Origin: Gemmobacter caeni
GTDB lineage: Bacteria; Pseudomonadota; Alphaproteobacteria; Rhodobacterales; Rhodobacteraceae
Assembly: GCF_003054195.1 (NCBI RefSeq)
Contig: NZ_QBKP01000012.1
Coordinates: 1-64,000, forward strand
Reading direction: 5' to 3'
DNA length: 64,000 nucleotides
Shown: one piece after another, positions 35,379 through 43,859 of the stretch
Layout of the letters: each line of letters begins with the position of its first letter
How positions within the stretch are numbered: position 1 is the first letter of the stretch
Program-made: the position numbers and the translations under genes
The notes under the pieces: generated by a model
What the model was told of the DNA's origin: nothing
The model's database searches: none
Seen by the model: the letters and a program-made list of their open reading frames with translations, nothing else

Positions 35379-35891
35379 ATGACCACCTTCTTCGATATTG
35401 TCGGCCGGGTTTCCTGGCTGCTGGCCGTTGTGGCAAAACTGCTGATCGGGCTGCTGATCCTGTTCGTGGTGTCGGATGTCGTTGCCCGGAACCTCGGGAT
35501 GCGCGCGCTGACCTGGGCCATTTCGGCCTCCGAATACAGCCTGCTGTATCTGACCTTCCTGTCGATGCCCTGGCTCGTGCGCAACAAGGGACATGTCTTT
35601 GTCGTGTTCCTGCGGGGGCTTTTGCCGCCTGCCGGACGAGCGCTGCTGGAAAAGCTCATGTACATCGCCTGCATCGTACTGTGCCTCTACCTCGGCTGGA
35701 TCGCGGCAACCTCGCTGTCGGTGGCGGTGGCAAAGGGCACCTATGAAACCCGCACCTTCGACATGCCGAAATGGGCGGTGTTCCTGCCGATCATGCTGGG
35801 CTTTGGCCTGTCCGCGCTGGAGTGGCTGCGCTTCCTGCTGACGCCGGTGTCGATGTACGACATCAACCCGACCGAGATGGAGGGCATGTGA
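35379..35891 (+). CDS. dctQ: TRAP transporter small permease (DctQ family)
   Basis: 170 residues with four membrane helices, starting FDIVGRVSWLLAVVAKLLIGLLILFVVSDVVARN. EYSLLYLTFLSMPWLVRNKGHVFV matches the DctQ block around helix 2-3. I set the start at 35379; an ATG at 35370 and a TTG at 35364 are in frame, and ribosome-binding signals do not decide strongly. It joins DctM by a TGATG overlap. Confidence 0.88.
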   Translation: MTTFFDIVGRVSWLLAVVAKLLIGLLILFVVSDVVARNLGMRALTWAISASEYSLLYLTFLSMPWLVRNKGHVFVVFLRGLLPPAGRALLEKLMYIACIVLCLYLGWIAATSLSVAVAKGTYETRTFDMPKWAVFLPIMLGFGLSALEWLRFLLTPVSMYDINPTEMEGM

Positions 35892-37201
35892 TGGACTGGC
35901 TTTATCCTTTCGCCGTGCTCATCGGCTCGATCATCACGCTGATGGGGCTGGGCCTGCCGGTGGCCTTTGCCTTCTTCGCCACCAATATCCTTGGCGCGCT
36001 CCTGTACTTTGGCGGTACGCGGGGCATCACGCAGATGGTGGCGAATTTCAACGATGCGGTGGCGACCTATGCACTGGCGCCGCTGCCGATGTTCCTTGTC
36101 ATGGGCAGCCTGTATTTCCGGTCCGGTCTGGGCGAGAAGGTCATCCACGCGCTTGATCTTGCCATCGGCAACCTGCGAGGGCGACTGTCCTATGTCGTGC
36201 TCAGCGCCGGGGCGATCTTCGCCGCGCTGTCGGGGTCGAGCCTTGCCAATGCGGGGATGATGGGCTCGCTGATGGCGCCCGAGATGCTGAAGCGGAAATA
36301 TAAACCGCATATGGCCTATGGCCCGATCCTTGGCGCGGGCAGCCTTGCCGTCATCATCCCGCCCTCGGCGCTGGGGGTGCTGCTGGGTTCGCTGGCGCAG
36401 ATCGACGTGGGGGCGCTGCTGATTGCCGGAGTGTTGCCGGGCCTGTTGCTGGTGTCGATGTATGCCGTGCTGATCTGGGTGCAGACCCGCATCGACCCCG
36501 AGGCCGCGCCGCAATATCCCGTGCCGCAGGTCACCGGCCGCGAAAAGCTGAAAGCCGTGCTGGTGAACATTATCCCCATGGGCTTTCTGGTGTTCATGGT
36601 GGTGGGCACCATCATCCTTGGCATCGCCACGCCGACGGAATCTGCCGGTCTGGGCTGTGCGGGCGTCGTGCTGTTGCTGATGGTCTATCGCAAGTTCAGC
36701 TTCGCGGTGCTGTGGAAGTCGCTGGATGATGCGATGAAGGTCACGGCGATGACCTTCCTCATCATCTCGGCCTCGATGACCTTCTCGCAGATCTTCGCCT
36801 TCTCGGGTGCCTCGAACGGGTTCATCCAGTATATCACCGGCTTCGACCTTGGCCCGCATGGCATCGTGCTGATGATGGTGGTGACGGTGCTGATCCTTGG
36901 CATGTTCATGGATCAGGTCTCGATGATGCTGATTACCCTGCCGCTGTTCATGCCGATCGCCAGCCAGTACGGGTTTGATACGGTCTGGCTGGGGCTGATC
37001 CTGCTGCTGGCCTATGAGGTGGGCTTCACCACGCCGCCGTTTGGCATGTTGCTGTTCGTCGTACTGGGCGTGGCGGAACCGGGGACATCCCTGAAAACCA
37101 TCGCCATGTCGGCGCTGCCCTATGTGCTGCTGACGCTGCTTCTGATCGTGATCATCATGATCTTCCCGCAGCTGGCGCTGTTCCTGCCGAGCCTGATCTG
37201 A
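35891..37201 (+). CDS. dctM: TRAP transporter large permease (DctM family)
   Basis: 436 residues with about twelve hydrophobic segments. GLPVAFAFFATNILGALLYFGG, ALSGSSLANAGMMGSLMAPEMLKR, IIPPSALGVLLGSLAQIDVGALLIAGVLPGL and YEVGFTTPPFGMLLFVV are DctM signatures. It is the sodium-coupled channel subunit. The start overlaps the dctQ stop. The gene for an EthD-like protein follows after 11 bases. Confidence 0.95.
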   Translation: MDWLYPFAVLIGSIITLMGLGLPVAFAFFATNILGALLYFGGTRGITQMVANFNDAVATYALAPLPMFLVMGSLYFRSGLGEKVIHALDLAIGNLRGRLSYVVLSAGAIFAALSGSSLANAGMMGSLMAPEMLKRKYKPHMAYGPILGAGSLAVIIPPSALGVLLGSLAQIDVGALLIAGVLPGLLLVSMYAVLIWVQTRIDPEAAPQYPVPQVTGREKLKAVLVNIIPMGFLVFMVVGTIILGIATPTESAGLGCAGVVLLLMVYRKFSFAVLWKSLDDAMKVTAMTFLIISASMTFSQIFAFSGASNGFIQYITGFDLGPHGIVLMMVVTVLILGMFMDQVSMMLITLPLFMPIASQYGFDTVWLGLILLLAYEVGFTTPPFGMLLFVVLGVAEPGTSLKTIAMSALPYVLLTLLLIVIIMIFPQLALFLPSLI

Positions 37202-37212
37202 GGAGCTGACCG

Positions 37213-37899
37213 ATGAGCTTTGCACTGGTGATGTTCTGGCAGGGTGGCGCGGCACTGACCGAGGCGGGGCGCGGCAGGCTGCGCGCCCTGCTGGGCGGGC
37301 TGGCGGGTGTGGATCGGTCGATCCTCTACACCCCCGCCAGGGCAAGCGATCTTTACACCGACGATGGCGCGGGCCCCACGCTGGGTGTGCAGATCGAGGC
37401 CCCGAGCCTTGAGGCGCTGGAGGCGGCTTGCGCCGCTGACGGCGCCTTGCAGGCGCTGGCCGATCCAGATTTCCTGCCGGAACTGGCGGGGGCTCAGGCG
37501 GATCAGCAGATGTTCGTCCTGCGCCGCTATCCGGTGGATGAGGCGCAGATGCAGACGCCCGCGGGCGAAATGCCTTGTTCCTATGTGGTGCACTATCCCG
37601 GCCCGGCACAGGATTATAATGCCTGGATGACGCATTACATCGCCGGACATCCGCCGATCATGCGCCGCTTTCCCGGCATTCGCGGCATCGAGATCCTGAC
37701 GCGCTGCGACTGGATTTCCGCGCTGCCCTTCGCCCGTGCCGGTCACATGCAGCGCAACCGTGTGCTGTTCGACAGCCCGGCCGCGCTGACTGCCGCGCTG
37801 CATTCGCCGGTGCGCCACGAGATGCGGGCGGATTTCCATACCTTCCCGCCCTTCGAGGGCGGGAATTACCACTTCCCGATGTCGACCGAGGTGGTCTGA
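37213..37899 (+). CDS. EthD-like dimeric alpha-beta barrel protein
   Basis: 228 residues that look like two repeats of a ferredoxin-like barrel. The first begins MSFALVMFWQGGAALTEAGRGRLRALLGGLAGV. The second is SYVVHYPGPAQDYNAWMTHYIAGHPPIMRRFPGIRGIEILTR, with the YxxHxP-type pattern of EthD proteins. Such proteins act as small cofactor-free isomerases/monooxygenases or helpers in aromatic pathways. No catalytic assignment is possible. It is co-transcribed with the TRAP permease (11-base gap) and converges with the dehydrogenase gene. Confidence 0.65.
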   Translation: MSFALVMFWQGGAALTEAGRGRLRALLGGLAGVDRSILYTPARASDLYTDDGAGPTLGVQIEAPSLEALEAACAADGALQALADPDFLPELAGAQADQQMFVLRRYPVDEAQMQTPAGEMPCSYVVHYPGPAQDYNAWMTHYIAGHPPIMRRFPGIRGIEILTRCDWISALPFARAGHMQRNRVLFDSPAALTAALHSPVRHEMRADFHTFPPFEGGNYHFPMSTEVV

Positions 37900-37902
37900 G
37901 CC

Positions 37903-38829
37903 TTATGGCAGCAGGATCAGCCGTCCGCGGCTGATCTCGCCCGCCGCAAGCCGGCGCTGCGCCTCCGCCGCCTGATCCAGCGACAGGCGGTCCGCGATCT
38001 GCGCTTTCAGCACGCCCTGCGCCGCAAGGTTCAGCACCTCGGTCACCACGCTGGCATCGTCCGTGATCATCGCGCGGGTGACGCGGACGCCGTGTTCCGC
38101 GCCGCGATCCTCGAACGGGGCGGCGGTCAGCCAGACCAGATGTCCGCCGCGTTTCAGAACGGCATAGCTGGCAGCATGGACCGCGCCGCCCATCAGGTCG
38201 AACACCACATCCTGCGGCGGCAGCTCGGTCAGGGCGTCCCGGTCATAAGCGATGATCCGCGTGGCCCCCAGACCGCGCACATAATCGGCGTTGCGGCTGT
38301 GGCAGGTGGCGCTGACCTCGGCCCCCAGATGGGCGCAAAGCTGCACCAGCAGCCCGCCCACCGCACCCGCGCCGGAATGCACCAGCACGCGCTGCCCCGC
38401 TGTCACCCCCGCCGCGCGGCAGGCGATCAGCGCGGAAAGGCCGGAGTTCACCAGCGCGGCGCCTTCTTCCATAGCCAGCGCATCGGGTAGCGGCACGGTC
38501 AGGGCCGCATCGGCGGCGATCATGCTGGCATAGCACCCTGCTCCGCGCGCGGGCGGCGCCATGACGGCGACGCGCTGTCCGGGCGTAAAGCCGGTGACAC
38601 CCGGCCCGCAGGCGAGCACGCGGCCCGTGCCATCCCGGCCGGGGATCTTGGGAAATTCGGGCGTGAAATGCGCAGCCAGCATCCCGGCGCGCAGTTTCCA
38701 GTCCAGCGGTGCGACGCTGGCGGCCTCCAGCGCGACCAGAACCTGACCGGGGCCAGGCTCCGGGTCGGGCAGGGTGCCATGTTCCAGCACTTCGGGGCCG
38801 CCATAGCCGCGATAAAAGATCGCCTGCAT
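37903..38829 (-). CDS. MDR-family (quinone oxidoreductase-like) dehydrogenase
   Basis: 308 residues. The N-terminal GroES-like fold reads GYGGPEVLEHGTLPDPEPGPGQVLV. VHSGAGAVGGLLVQLCAHLGAEVSATCHSRNADYV is the NADPH Rossmann motif. No structural-zinc cysteine cluster is visible, which places it with quinone oxidoreductase/enoyl reductase relatives rather than zinc alcohol dehydrogenases. The start overlaps the end of the aldolase gene (TGATG). Confidence 0.85.
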   Translation of the reverse strand: MQAIFYRGYGGPEVLEHGTLPDPEPGPGQVLVALEAASVAPLDWKLRAGMLAAHFTPEFPKIPGRDGTGRVLACGPGVTGFTPGQRVAVMAPPARGAGCYASMIAADAALTVPLPDALAMEEGAALVNSGLSALIACRAAGVTAGQRVLVHSGAGAVGGLLVQLCAHLGAEVSATCHSRNADYVRGLGATRIIAYDRDALTELPPQDVVFDLMGGAVHAASYAVLKRGGHLVWLTAAPFEDRGAEHGVRVTRAMITDDASVVTEVLNLAAQGVLKAQIADRLSLDQAAEAQRRLAAGEISRGRLILLP

Positions 38830-39587
38830 CAGAACCCCTCCCGCGCGCGCGCCACGGCGGCGCCCGCAGCATCGGCCAGATGGCGCGCATCATTGCCGAT
38901 CAGGAAGAAGGTGATGCCCAGTTCGCGCCAGCCCGGCACCTCGTCGGGCGAAGCGCAGAACATGCCCACCGCCTTGCCCGCCGCGCGCGAGACCTTGGTG
39001 ATGCGCTTGATCGCCGCCATCAGCCTTGGTCGCCCCTCCGGCCCCAGCGCGCCCAGCGTCACCCCCAGATCGCCGGGGCCGATGAAGATGACATCCACAC
39101 CCTCCACGGCCGCGATGTCCTCGATATTCTCCAGCGCGCCGGGGGTTTCGGCCTGAATGGCCAGCAGGATGCGACTGTTCGCCGTCGCCAGATAATCGGG
39201 GATGCGATAGCCGAACCCCGCCGCGCGCCCTGGCCCGACCCCGCGCACTCCGACCGGCGGATAGCGCGTGGCGGCGACGGCGGCGCGGGCCTCGTCGGTG
39301 GTGGAGACGCGGGGCACCAGCACCCCGTCGGCGCCGCTGTCCAGCACGCCCGCGATGCTGTCGGGCAGATGCCCCGGCACGCGCATGATGACCGGCACGC
39401 CATGCAGTTGCGCGGCGCGGATCATCTCTTCCGCGCGCTCGCGGCCGATGGGGGCGTGTTCGCCGTCAAGACACAGGAAATCCGGCGCGGTGGCCGCGCA
39501 GATTTCCACCGCCGTCGGATGCGGGATGGCGCAGAACAACCCGGCCAGCGGCTCGGGGGCGATACAGCGGCTGCGGAAATCGGTCAT
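38829..39587 (-). CDS. HpcH/HpaI-type class II aldolase
   Basis: 252 residues. FLCLDGEHAPIGRERAEEMI, VRVPGHLPDSIAGVLDSGADGVLVPRVSTTDEARAAV, GVRGVGPGRAAGFG, IQAETPGALENIEDIAAVEGVDVIFIGPGDLGVTLG are the metal-aldolase blocks, with the catalytic His/Arg/Glu/Asp present in these stretches. It would split a 4-hydroxy-2-oxoacid into pyruvate and an aldehyde. It leads a two-gene unit with the dehydrogenase, behind an operator-like site at 39612. Confidence 0.88.
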   Translation of the reverse strand: MTDFRSRCIAPEPLAGLFCAIPHPTAVEICAATAPDFLCLDGEHAPIGRERAEEMIRAAQLHGVPVIMRVPGHLPDSIAGVLDSGADGVLVPRVSTTDEARAAVAATRYPPVGVRGVGPGRAAGFGYRIPDYLATANSRILLAIQAETPGALENIEDIAAVEGVDVIFIGPGDLGVTLGALGPEGRPRLMAAIKRITKVSRAAGKAVGMFCASPDEVPGWRELGITFFLIGNDARHLADAAGAAVARAREGF

Positions 39588-39611
39588 CTGGGCCTCGCGC
39601 GCAGGAATGAT

Positions 39612-39627
39612 ATTTCAGGATTAAAGT
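39612..39627. promoter_or_regulatory. Operator-like site before the aldolase unit
   Basis: ATTTCAGGATTAAAGT agrees at 12 of 16 positions with the palindrome at 20123 and lies about 25 bases before the aldolase start, overlapping the lysR 3' end. It is the weakest of the four sites. Confidence 0.3.
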
Positions 39628-40538
39628 ATTTCCCCGTCCGCGCCGCAAGCCCCCTCGCGCGCCATGGCCTGCGTAAGCTCCGCCAGCCGGTCGCGCGCGG
39701 GCGAGGGCGTGCCGCGATGCCAGACCAGCGCCAGATGCAGCCGCACCTCCATGTCGGTGACCGGCAGGAAGCGCACGCCGGGCGGCGGGCGGTGCCGCTG
39801 GTTTTCATTCACGAAGGCCATGCCCAGCCCGGCATTCACGAGTGCGAGGATGTCGGCCTCGCTTTCCGTCTCGGCGATGCGGCGCGGGGTAACCCCGGCA
39901 CCGCGCAGTGCGGCGGTCAGATCATCCGACAGGCGTGGGCTGGCACCGCGACGAAAGCCGATCATGTCTTGTCCCTCCAGATCGGCCAGCCGCACCCCGG
40001 TCCGCGCCGCGAAGGGGGCGCCAGAGGGCACGGCGAGGATCATCCGGTGAAAGCCAAGCGCCAGCTGCCCCAGCGCCGGATCGTCGGGCGGGTTATACAG
40101 GAACCCGGCATCCAGCGTGCCGCCTTGAATCGCGGCAAGCTGCGCGGGGGAGGACATGGCGCTGAGCGCGAGTTCGACCTGCGGAAATTCGGCGCGGAAG
40201 CGGCGGATGGTTTCGGGCAACAGGCCCTGCCAGGCCGCCACCTCGATCAGCCCCAGTCGCAGCCGCCCGCCAGTGCCGGCCGCTGCCGAACGCGCCGCCG
40301 CCACGGCGCGGGCAAGCTGCGCCTTCACCTCGCGCGTCTGGTCCAGAAACACCCGACCTGCCGGGGTCAGCCGCACCCCGCGCGGCAGCCGTTCGAACAG
40401 GTCGATCCCCAGTTCCGCCTCAAGAAGCTGCATCTGACGGCTCAGCGCCGGTTGCGCGATGCGCAGACTGGTCGAGGCGCGACCGAAGTGTTCGGTCTCG
40501 GCAATGGCAATAAAATAGTGAAGCTGTCTCAGTTCCAT
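39621..40538 (-). CDS. LysR-family transcriptional regulator
   Basis: 305 residues. MELRQLHYFIAIAETEHFGRASTSLRIAQPALSRQMQLLEAELGIDLFERLPRGVRLTPAGRVFL is the canonical LysR helix-turn-helix. The effector domain follows (RLRLGLIEVAAWQGLLPETI), resembling the CatR/BenM group. It is divergent from a CoA-ligase gene, with a perfect LysR-type inverted repeat between them. It probably activates the plus-strand ligase-Ohr-thiolase operon and represses itself. The start at 40538 is at the conserved MELRQL. Confidence 0.93.
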   Translation of the reverse strand: MELRQLHYFIAIAETEHFGRASTSLRIAQPALSRQMQLLEAELGIDLFERLPRGVRLTPAGRVFLDQTREVKAQLARAVAAARSAAAGTGGRLRLGLIEVAAWQGLLPETIRRFRAEFPQVELALSAMSSPAQLAAIQGGTLDAGFLYNPPDDPALGQLALGFHRMILAVPSGAPFAARTGVRLADLEGQDMIGFRRGASPRLSDDLTAALRGAGVTPRRIAETESEADILALVNAGLGMAFVNENQRHRPPPGVRFLPVTDMEVRLHLALVWHRGTPSPARDRLAELTQAMAREGACGADGEIL

Positions 40539-40543
40539 GTGTT

Positions 40544-40564
40544 TTGATAGTAAGTTGCTATCAA
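40544..40564. promoter_or_regulatory. LysR binding site
   Basis: TTGATAG and CTATCAA form a perfect 7-base inverted repeat around 7 bases, containing the T-N11-A core of LysR sites. It lies 5 bases upstream of the lysR start and 70 before the ligase start. Confidence 0.65.
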
Positions 40565-40634
40565 TCCGACAAGGCAATTGAATTGGAACGATGGGACAGC
40601 GGCCCCTAAGCTGACCGAAAGAACAGAGGTGCCC

Positions 40635-42242
40635 ATGCTGCTGCCGACGCCCTTCCATGCCTTCGACCGCAAGGCGCAAACCCGCCCAGATCTACCCTTT
40701 GTCATGGCTCCGGCCAGCGCGGGCCTGCCGTATGCGCCGGAAGGATTCAGCTACACTTACGGTGCGGCGGCGGAACAGATTGCCGCCCTGCGCGTGGGCT
40801 ATGCGGCGGCAGGTTACGGCCATGGGTCGCGCGTCGCGCTGATCTTGCAGAACCGGCCGGAGTTCCTGTTTCACTGGCTGGCGCTGAATGCGCTTGGCGC
40901 TTCCATCGTGCCGGTGAATGCCGATATGCGCCCCGACGAGCTGCGCTATCAGATGGAGAAATCGCAGGCCGAGTTGATGGTGGCGCTACCCGAATTTGAT
41001 GCGCTGGTACTGGCCGGGTGCCCCGAGGATATGCCGCGCAGCCATCCCGGCGCAGCCATCCCGCCTGCGAAGGCAACCCGCCCCGCCGCCGAAGGCCAGC
41101 CGGGCGACGAATGCGCACTGCTGTTCACCTCGGGCAGCACCGGGATGCCGAAAGCCTGCATCCTGTCGAATTACTACTTCATGAATGTCGCGGACTGGTA
41201 TGTCTCGACCGAAGGCATGGGCGGGTTGGCGGAGGATTGCGAAGTGTCGCTGACGCCGCTGCCGTTCTTCCACATGAATGCGCTGGGCTGCACGGCGGTC
41301 GGCATGATGGTCGTCGGTGGCTGCATCGTGGCGCTGGATCGCTTCCATGCCTCGCGCTGGTGGCAGACCGTGGCCGACAGCGGCGCGACCATTGTGCATG
41401 CGCTGGGCGTCATTCCGGCGATCCTACTGCAACTGCCGTCCCACCCGGCTGAAACCGCGCACAAGGCGCGCTTTGCCTTCAGCCCCGGCGTTGATGCTGC
41501 GCACAAGATCGAATTCGAGCGGCGCTATGGCCTGCCGATCCTTGAAGGCTGGGCGATGACCGAGACGGGCGGCACCGGCGTCACCTGCACCTTCGGCGTC
41601 GATTGTCCGCCCGGCCAGCGCTGCATTGGTGTGGCGCGCAGCGGAATGGACTGGCGGCTGGTCGATGACGAGGGCCGCGATGTGCCCCCCGGCACTCCCG
41701 GCGAATTGTGGGTGCGTGCCAAGGGCGACGACCCGCGCAAGGGGTTCTTCACCGGCTATCTGGGCGATGAAAAGGCTACAGCGGAAGCCTGGGAGGGTGG
41801 CTGGTTCCATACCGGCGATGTGATGAGTGTCGATGCTGAAGGCCGGTTCTATTTCGTCGATCGCAAGAAAAGCATCGTGCGGCGGTCGGGCGAGAATATC
41901 TCGGCGCTGGAGGTGGAGATGGCGCTGATCGCCGATCCCGCGGTGAAGACCGCTGCCGTGACGCCTGTCGCAGATGACACCCGCGGCGAAGAGGTATTTG
42001 CTTTCGTGGTGACGGAAGCTGCCGCCGACCCTGCCGCTGCAAATGCGCTGCTGGAACGTCTGGCGGCGAAGCTGAGTTACCATAAGCTGCCCGGCTGGCT
42101 TGCCTATACCGAGGCACTGCCGGTCAGTTCGACCAACAAGCTTTTGCGCGGCGTGCTGAAATCTGATGCGGCCGAGGCGGTGGCATCGGGCCGCGCCTTC
42201 GATCTGCGGTCGGAAAAGACCGCGCTGCGCAAGAAGGCATGA
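40635..42242 (+). CDS. AMP-forming acyl-CoA ligase A
   Basis: 535 residues of the ANL superfamily. LLFTSGSTGMPKACILSNYYF is the ATP loop, [12 protein letters not shown] the A5 region, [40 protein letters not shown] the A7/A8 region, and VDRKKSIVRRSGENISALEVE the hinge. The C-terminal Lys is in PVSSTNKLLRGVLK. It closely parallels the ligase at 47888, so the two are paralogues. It activates an unknown carboxylate. The start at 40635 follows AGAGG. It is divergent from LysR. Confidence 0.88.
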   Translation: MLLPTPFHAFDRKAQTRPDLPFVMAPASAGLPYAPEGFSYTYGAAAEQIAALRVGYAAAGYGHGSRVALILQNRPEFLFHWLALNALGASIVPVNADMRPDELRYQMEKSQAELMVALPEFDALVLAGCPEDMPRSHPGAAIPPAKATRPAAEGQPGDECALLFTSGSTGMPKACILSNYYFMNVADWYVSTEGMGGLAEDCEVSLTPLPFFHMNALGCTAVGMMVVGGCIVALDRFHASRWWQTVADSGATIVHALGVIPAILLQLPSHPAETAHKARFAFSPGVDAAHKIEFERRYGLPILEGWAMTETGGTGVTCTFGVDCPPGQRCIGVARSGMDWRLVDDEGRDVPPGTPGELWVRAKGDDPRKGFFTGYLGDEKATAEAWEGGWFHTGDVMSVDAEGRFYFVDRKKSIVRRSGENISALEVEMALIADPAVKTAAVTPVADDTRGEEVFAFVVTEAAADPAAANALLERLAAKLSYHKLPGWLAYTEALPVSSTNKLLRGVLKSDAAEAVASGRAFDLRSEKTALRKKA

Positions 42243-42259
42243 CAGGAAAGGATACGCGA

Positions 42260-42685
42260 ATGACCCCCGAGAAGATCCTCTATACCGCTGAAATGACCTC
42301 CACCGCCGGACGTCAGGGCACGTCCAGCCGCCCTGACGGCAGCTTCCCGCTGGCGCTGACCATCCCGAAGGAACTGGGCGGTCCGGGCGGTGAAGGCACC
42401 AACCCCGAAGAGCTGTTCGCGGCGGGCTATTCGGCCTGTTTCATCGGCGCGCTGAAGCTGGTGGGGCGGCAGAAGAAGGTCAGCCTGCCCGATGACCTGA
42501 AGGTGACCGCCAAGGTCGGCATGGGGCCTGTGCCCACCGGCTATGGGCTGACGGTGGAACTGATCATCCACCTGCCGGGTGTCGAGTCGGCGCTGGCGCA
42601 GGAAATCGTGGAGGGCGCGCATCAGCGTTGCCCCTATTCCAATGCGACGCGCGGCAATATCGACGTGACGCTGACGCTGGTCTGA
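42260..42685 (+). CDS. ohr: Organic hydroperoxide resistance protein (Ohr/OsmC family)
   Basis: 141 residues, the usual Ohr length. [22 protein letters not shown] at the start, [21 protein letters not shown] with the first reactive Cys, and [22 protein letters not shown] with the second. It reduces organic peroxides using a dithiol. The start at 42260 is preferred (AGGA and family length) over 42239, which would overlap the ligase. No OhrR is adjacent; control is presumably with the operon. Confidence 0.92.
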   Translation: MTPEKILYTAEMTSTAGRQGTSSRPDGSFPLALTIPKELGGPGGEGTNPEELFAAGYSACFIGALKLVGRQKKVSLPDDLKVTAKVGMGPVPTGYGLTVELIIHLPGVESALAQEIVEGAHQRCPYSNATRGNIDVTLTLV

Positions 42686-42689
42686 CCGG

Positions 42690-43859
42690 ATGGCGCGGCG
42701 CGGGTATGAGGATGTCGTGCTGACGGTGCCGGTGACGGTGCCCTATCAGCGCTATTCGGTCGAAAGCACCGCCTGGTGGGCCGGGCGGGCGCTGGCCGCG
42801 CTGGCGGCGGGTGCGGGGATGAGCCATCGGGACTTCGACGGCTTTTCCTTCGCCAGCTTTTCGGCCGCGCCGGACAGTGCCATCGGCCTGACCCAGCATT
42901 TCGGCCTGTCGCCGCGCTTTCTGGATTTCGTGCCGCTGGGCGGGGTGGCGGGGGTCGTCAGCCTGCGCCGTGCCGCGCGGGCGGTGCAGATGGGCGATGC
43001 CGATGTGGTGGCCTGTGTCGCAGCCGAAACCAACGGCGTGCATACCTTCCGCTACGGGCTGGAGAATTTCAGCCGCTTTTCACAGGATGCCGTCTACCCC
43101 TACGGGGCGGGCGGGCCGAATGTGTCTTTCGCGCTGATCTGCCAGAACTACATGGCCCAGACCGGCGCGACGCGCGAGGATTTCGGCAAGCTCTGCGTCG
43201 CCATGCGCGACAATGCGTTGAAGAACCCCAATGCGCTGATGAAGAAGCCGCTGACGCTGGAACAATATCTGGGTGCCCGCGCCATCGCGCCGCCGATCCA
43301 CCTGTTCGATTGCGTGATGCCCTGCGCCGGGGCCGAGGCGTTTCTGGTGATGCGCGAGGAAACTGCCAAGGCACAGGGCCTGCCCTATGCGCATCTGCTG
43401 GGCAGTATTGAACGGCACAATGCCTTTGCCGAAGACCCGGTGCAGATGCGCGGCGGCTGGGCGAAGGACATGCCGGAGCTTTACGCCATGGCGGGCACCA
43501 CGCCCGACGGGATCGACGTCGTGAACACTTATGACGATTACCCCTTTGTCTGCATGATGCAGTTCGAGGATCTGGGCTTCTGCAAGAAGGGCGAGGCGTC
43601 CGATTTCGTGCAGGCGCATGATTTCACCATCGCCGGGGACTTTCCGCATAACACCTGTGGGGGGCAGTTGTCGGCCGGGCAGGCGGGTTGCGGTGGCGGG
43701 CACATGGGCATTGTCGAGGTGCTGCGGCAGGTCACCGGGCAAGCCGGGCCGACGCAGGTTTCGGGCGCGAAACGCGGTCTGGCCTCGGGCTTTGGCATGA
43801 TCAACTTCGACCGGGGGCTTGGCTCGGGCGCGGTGATCCTTGGCGGGGAGGGCGCGTGA
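42690..43859 (+). CDS. Thiolase-fold protein lacking catalytic residues (lipid-transfer/Ltp2 type)
   Basis: 389 residues of the SCP-x/acetyl-CoA acetyltransferase-like group. The nucleophile Cys site reads GGVAGVVSLRRAARAV, with no Cys. The GHP histidine site reads GGQLSAGQAG (His to Gln). The last Cys site reads LASGFG (Cys to Ala). Thiolase chemistry is thus unlikely. TYDDYPFVCMMQFEDLGFCKKGE matches the lipid-transfer branch, whose member Ltp2 is a retro-aldolase that works with a DUF35 partner. The next gene overlaps and encodes a DUF35 domain, which supports that reading. Confidence 0.8.
   Translation: MARRGYEDVVLTVPVTVPYQRYSVESTAWWAGRALAALAAGAGMSHRDFDGFSFASFSAAPDSAIGLTQHFGLSPRFLDFVPLGGVAGVVSLRRAARAVQMGDADVVACVAAETNGVHTFRYGLENFSRFSQDAVYPYGAGGPNVSFALICQNYMAQTGATREDFGKLCVAMRDNALKNPNALMKKPLTLEQYLGARAIAPPIHLFDCVMPCAGAEAFLVMREETAKAQGLPYAHLLGSIERHNAFAEDPVQMRGGWAKDMPELYAMAGTTPDGIDVVNTYDDYPFVCMMQFEDLGFCKKGEASDFVQAHDFTIAGDFPHNTCGGQLSAGQAGCGGGHMGIVEVLRQVTGQAGPTQVSGAKRGLASGFGMINFDRGLGSGAVILGGEGA

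Noticed and set aside
35741-37609. A 622-residue minus-strand frame opposite dctM
   Set aside because: Composition is dominated by Gln, His and Arg, as expected from antisense of a hydrophobic membrane protein.
42690-43859. Active acetyl-CoA acetyltransferase
   Set aside because: Both catalytic cysteines and the GHP histidine are replaced, so the ordinary thiolase name would mislead.
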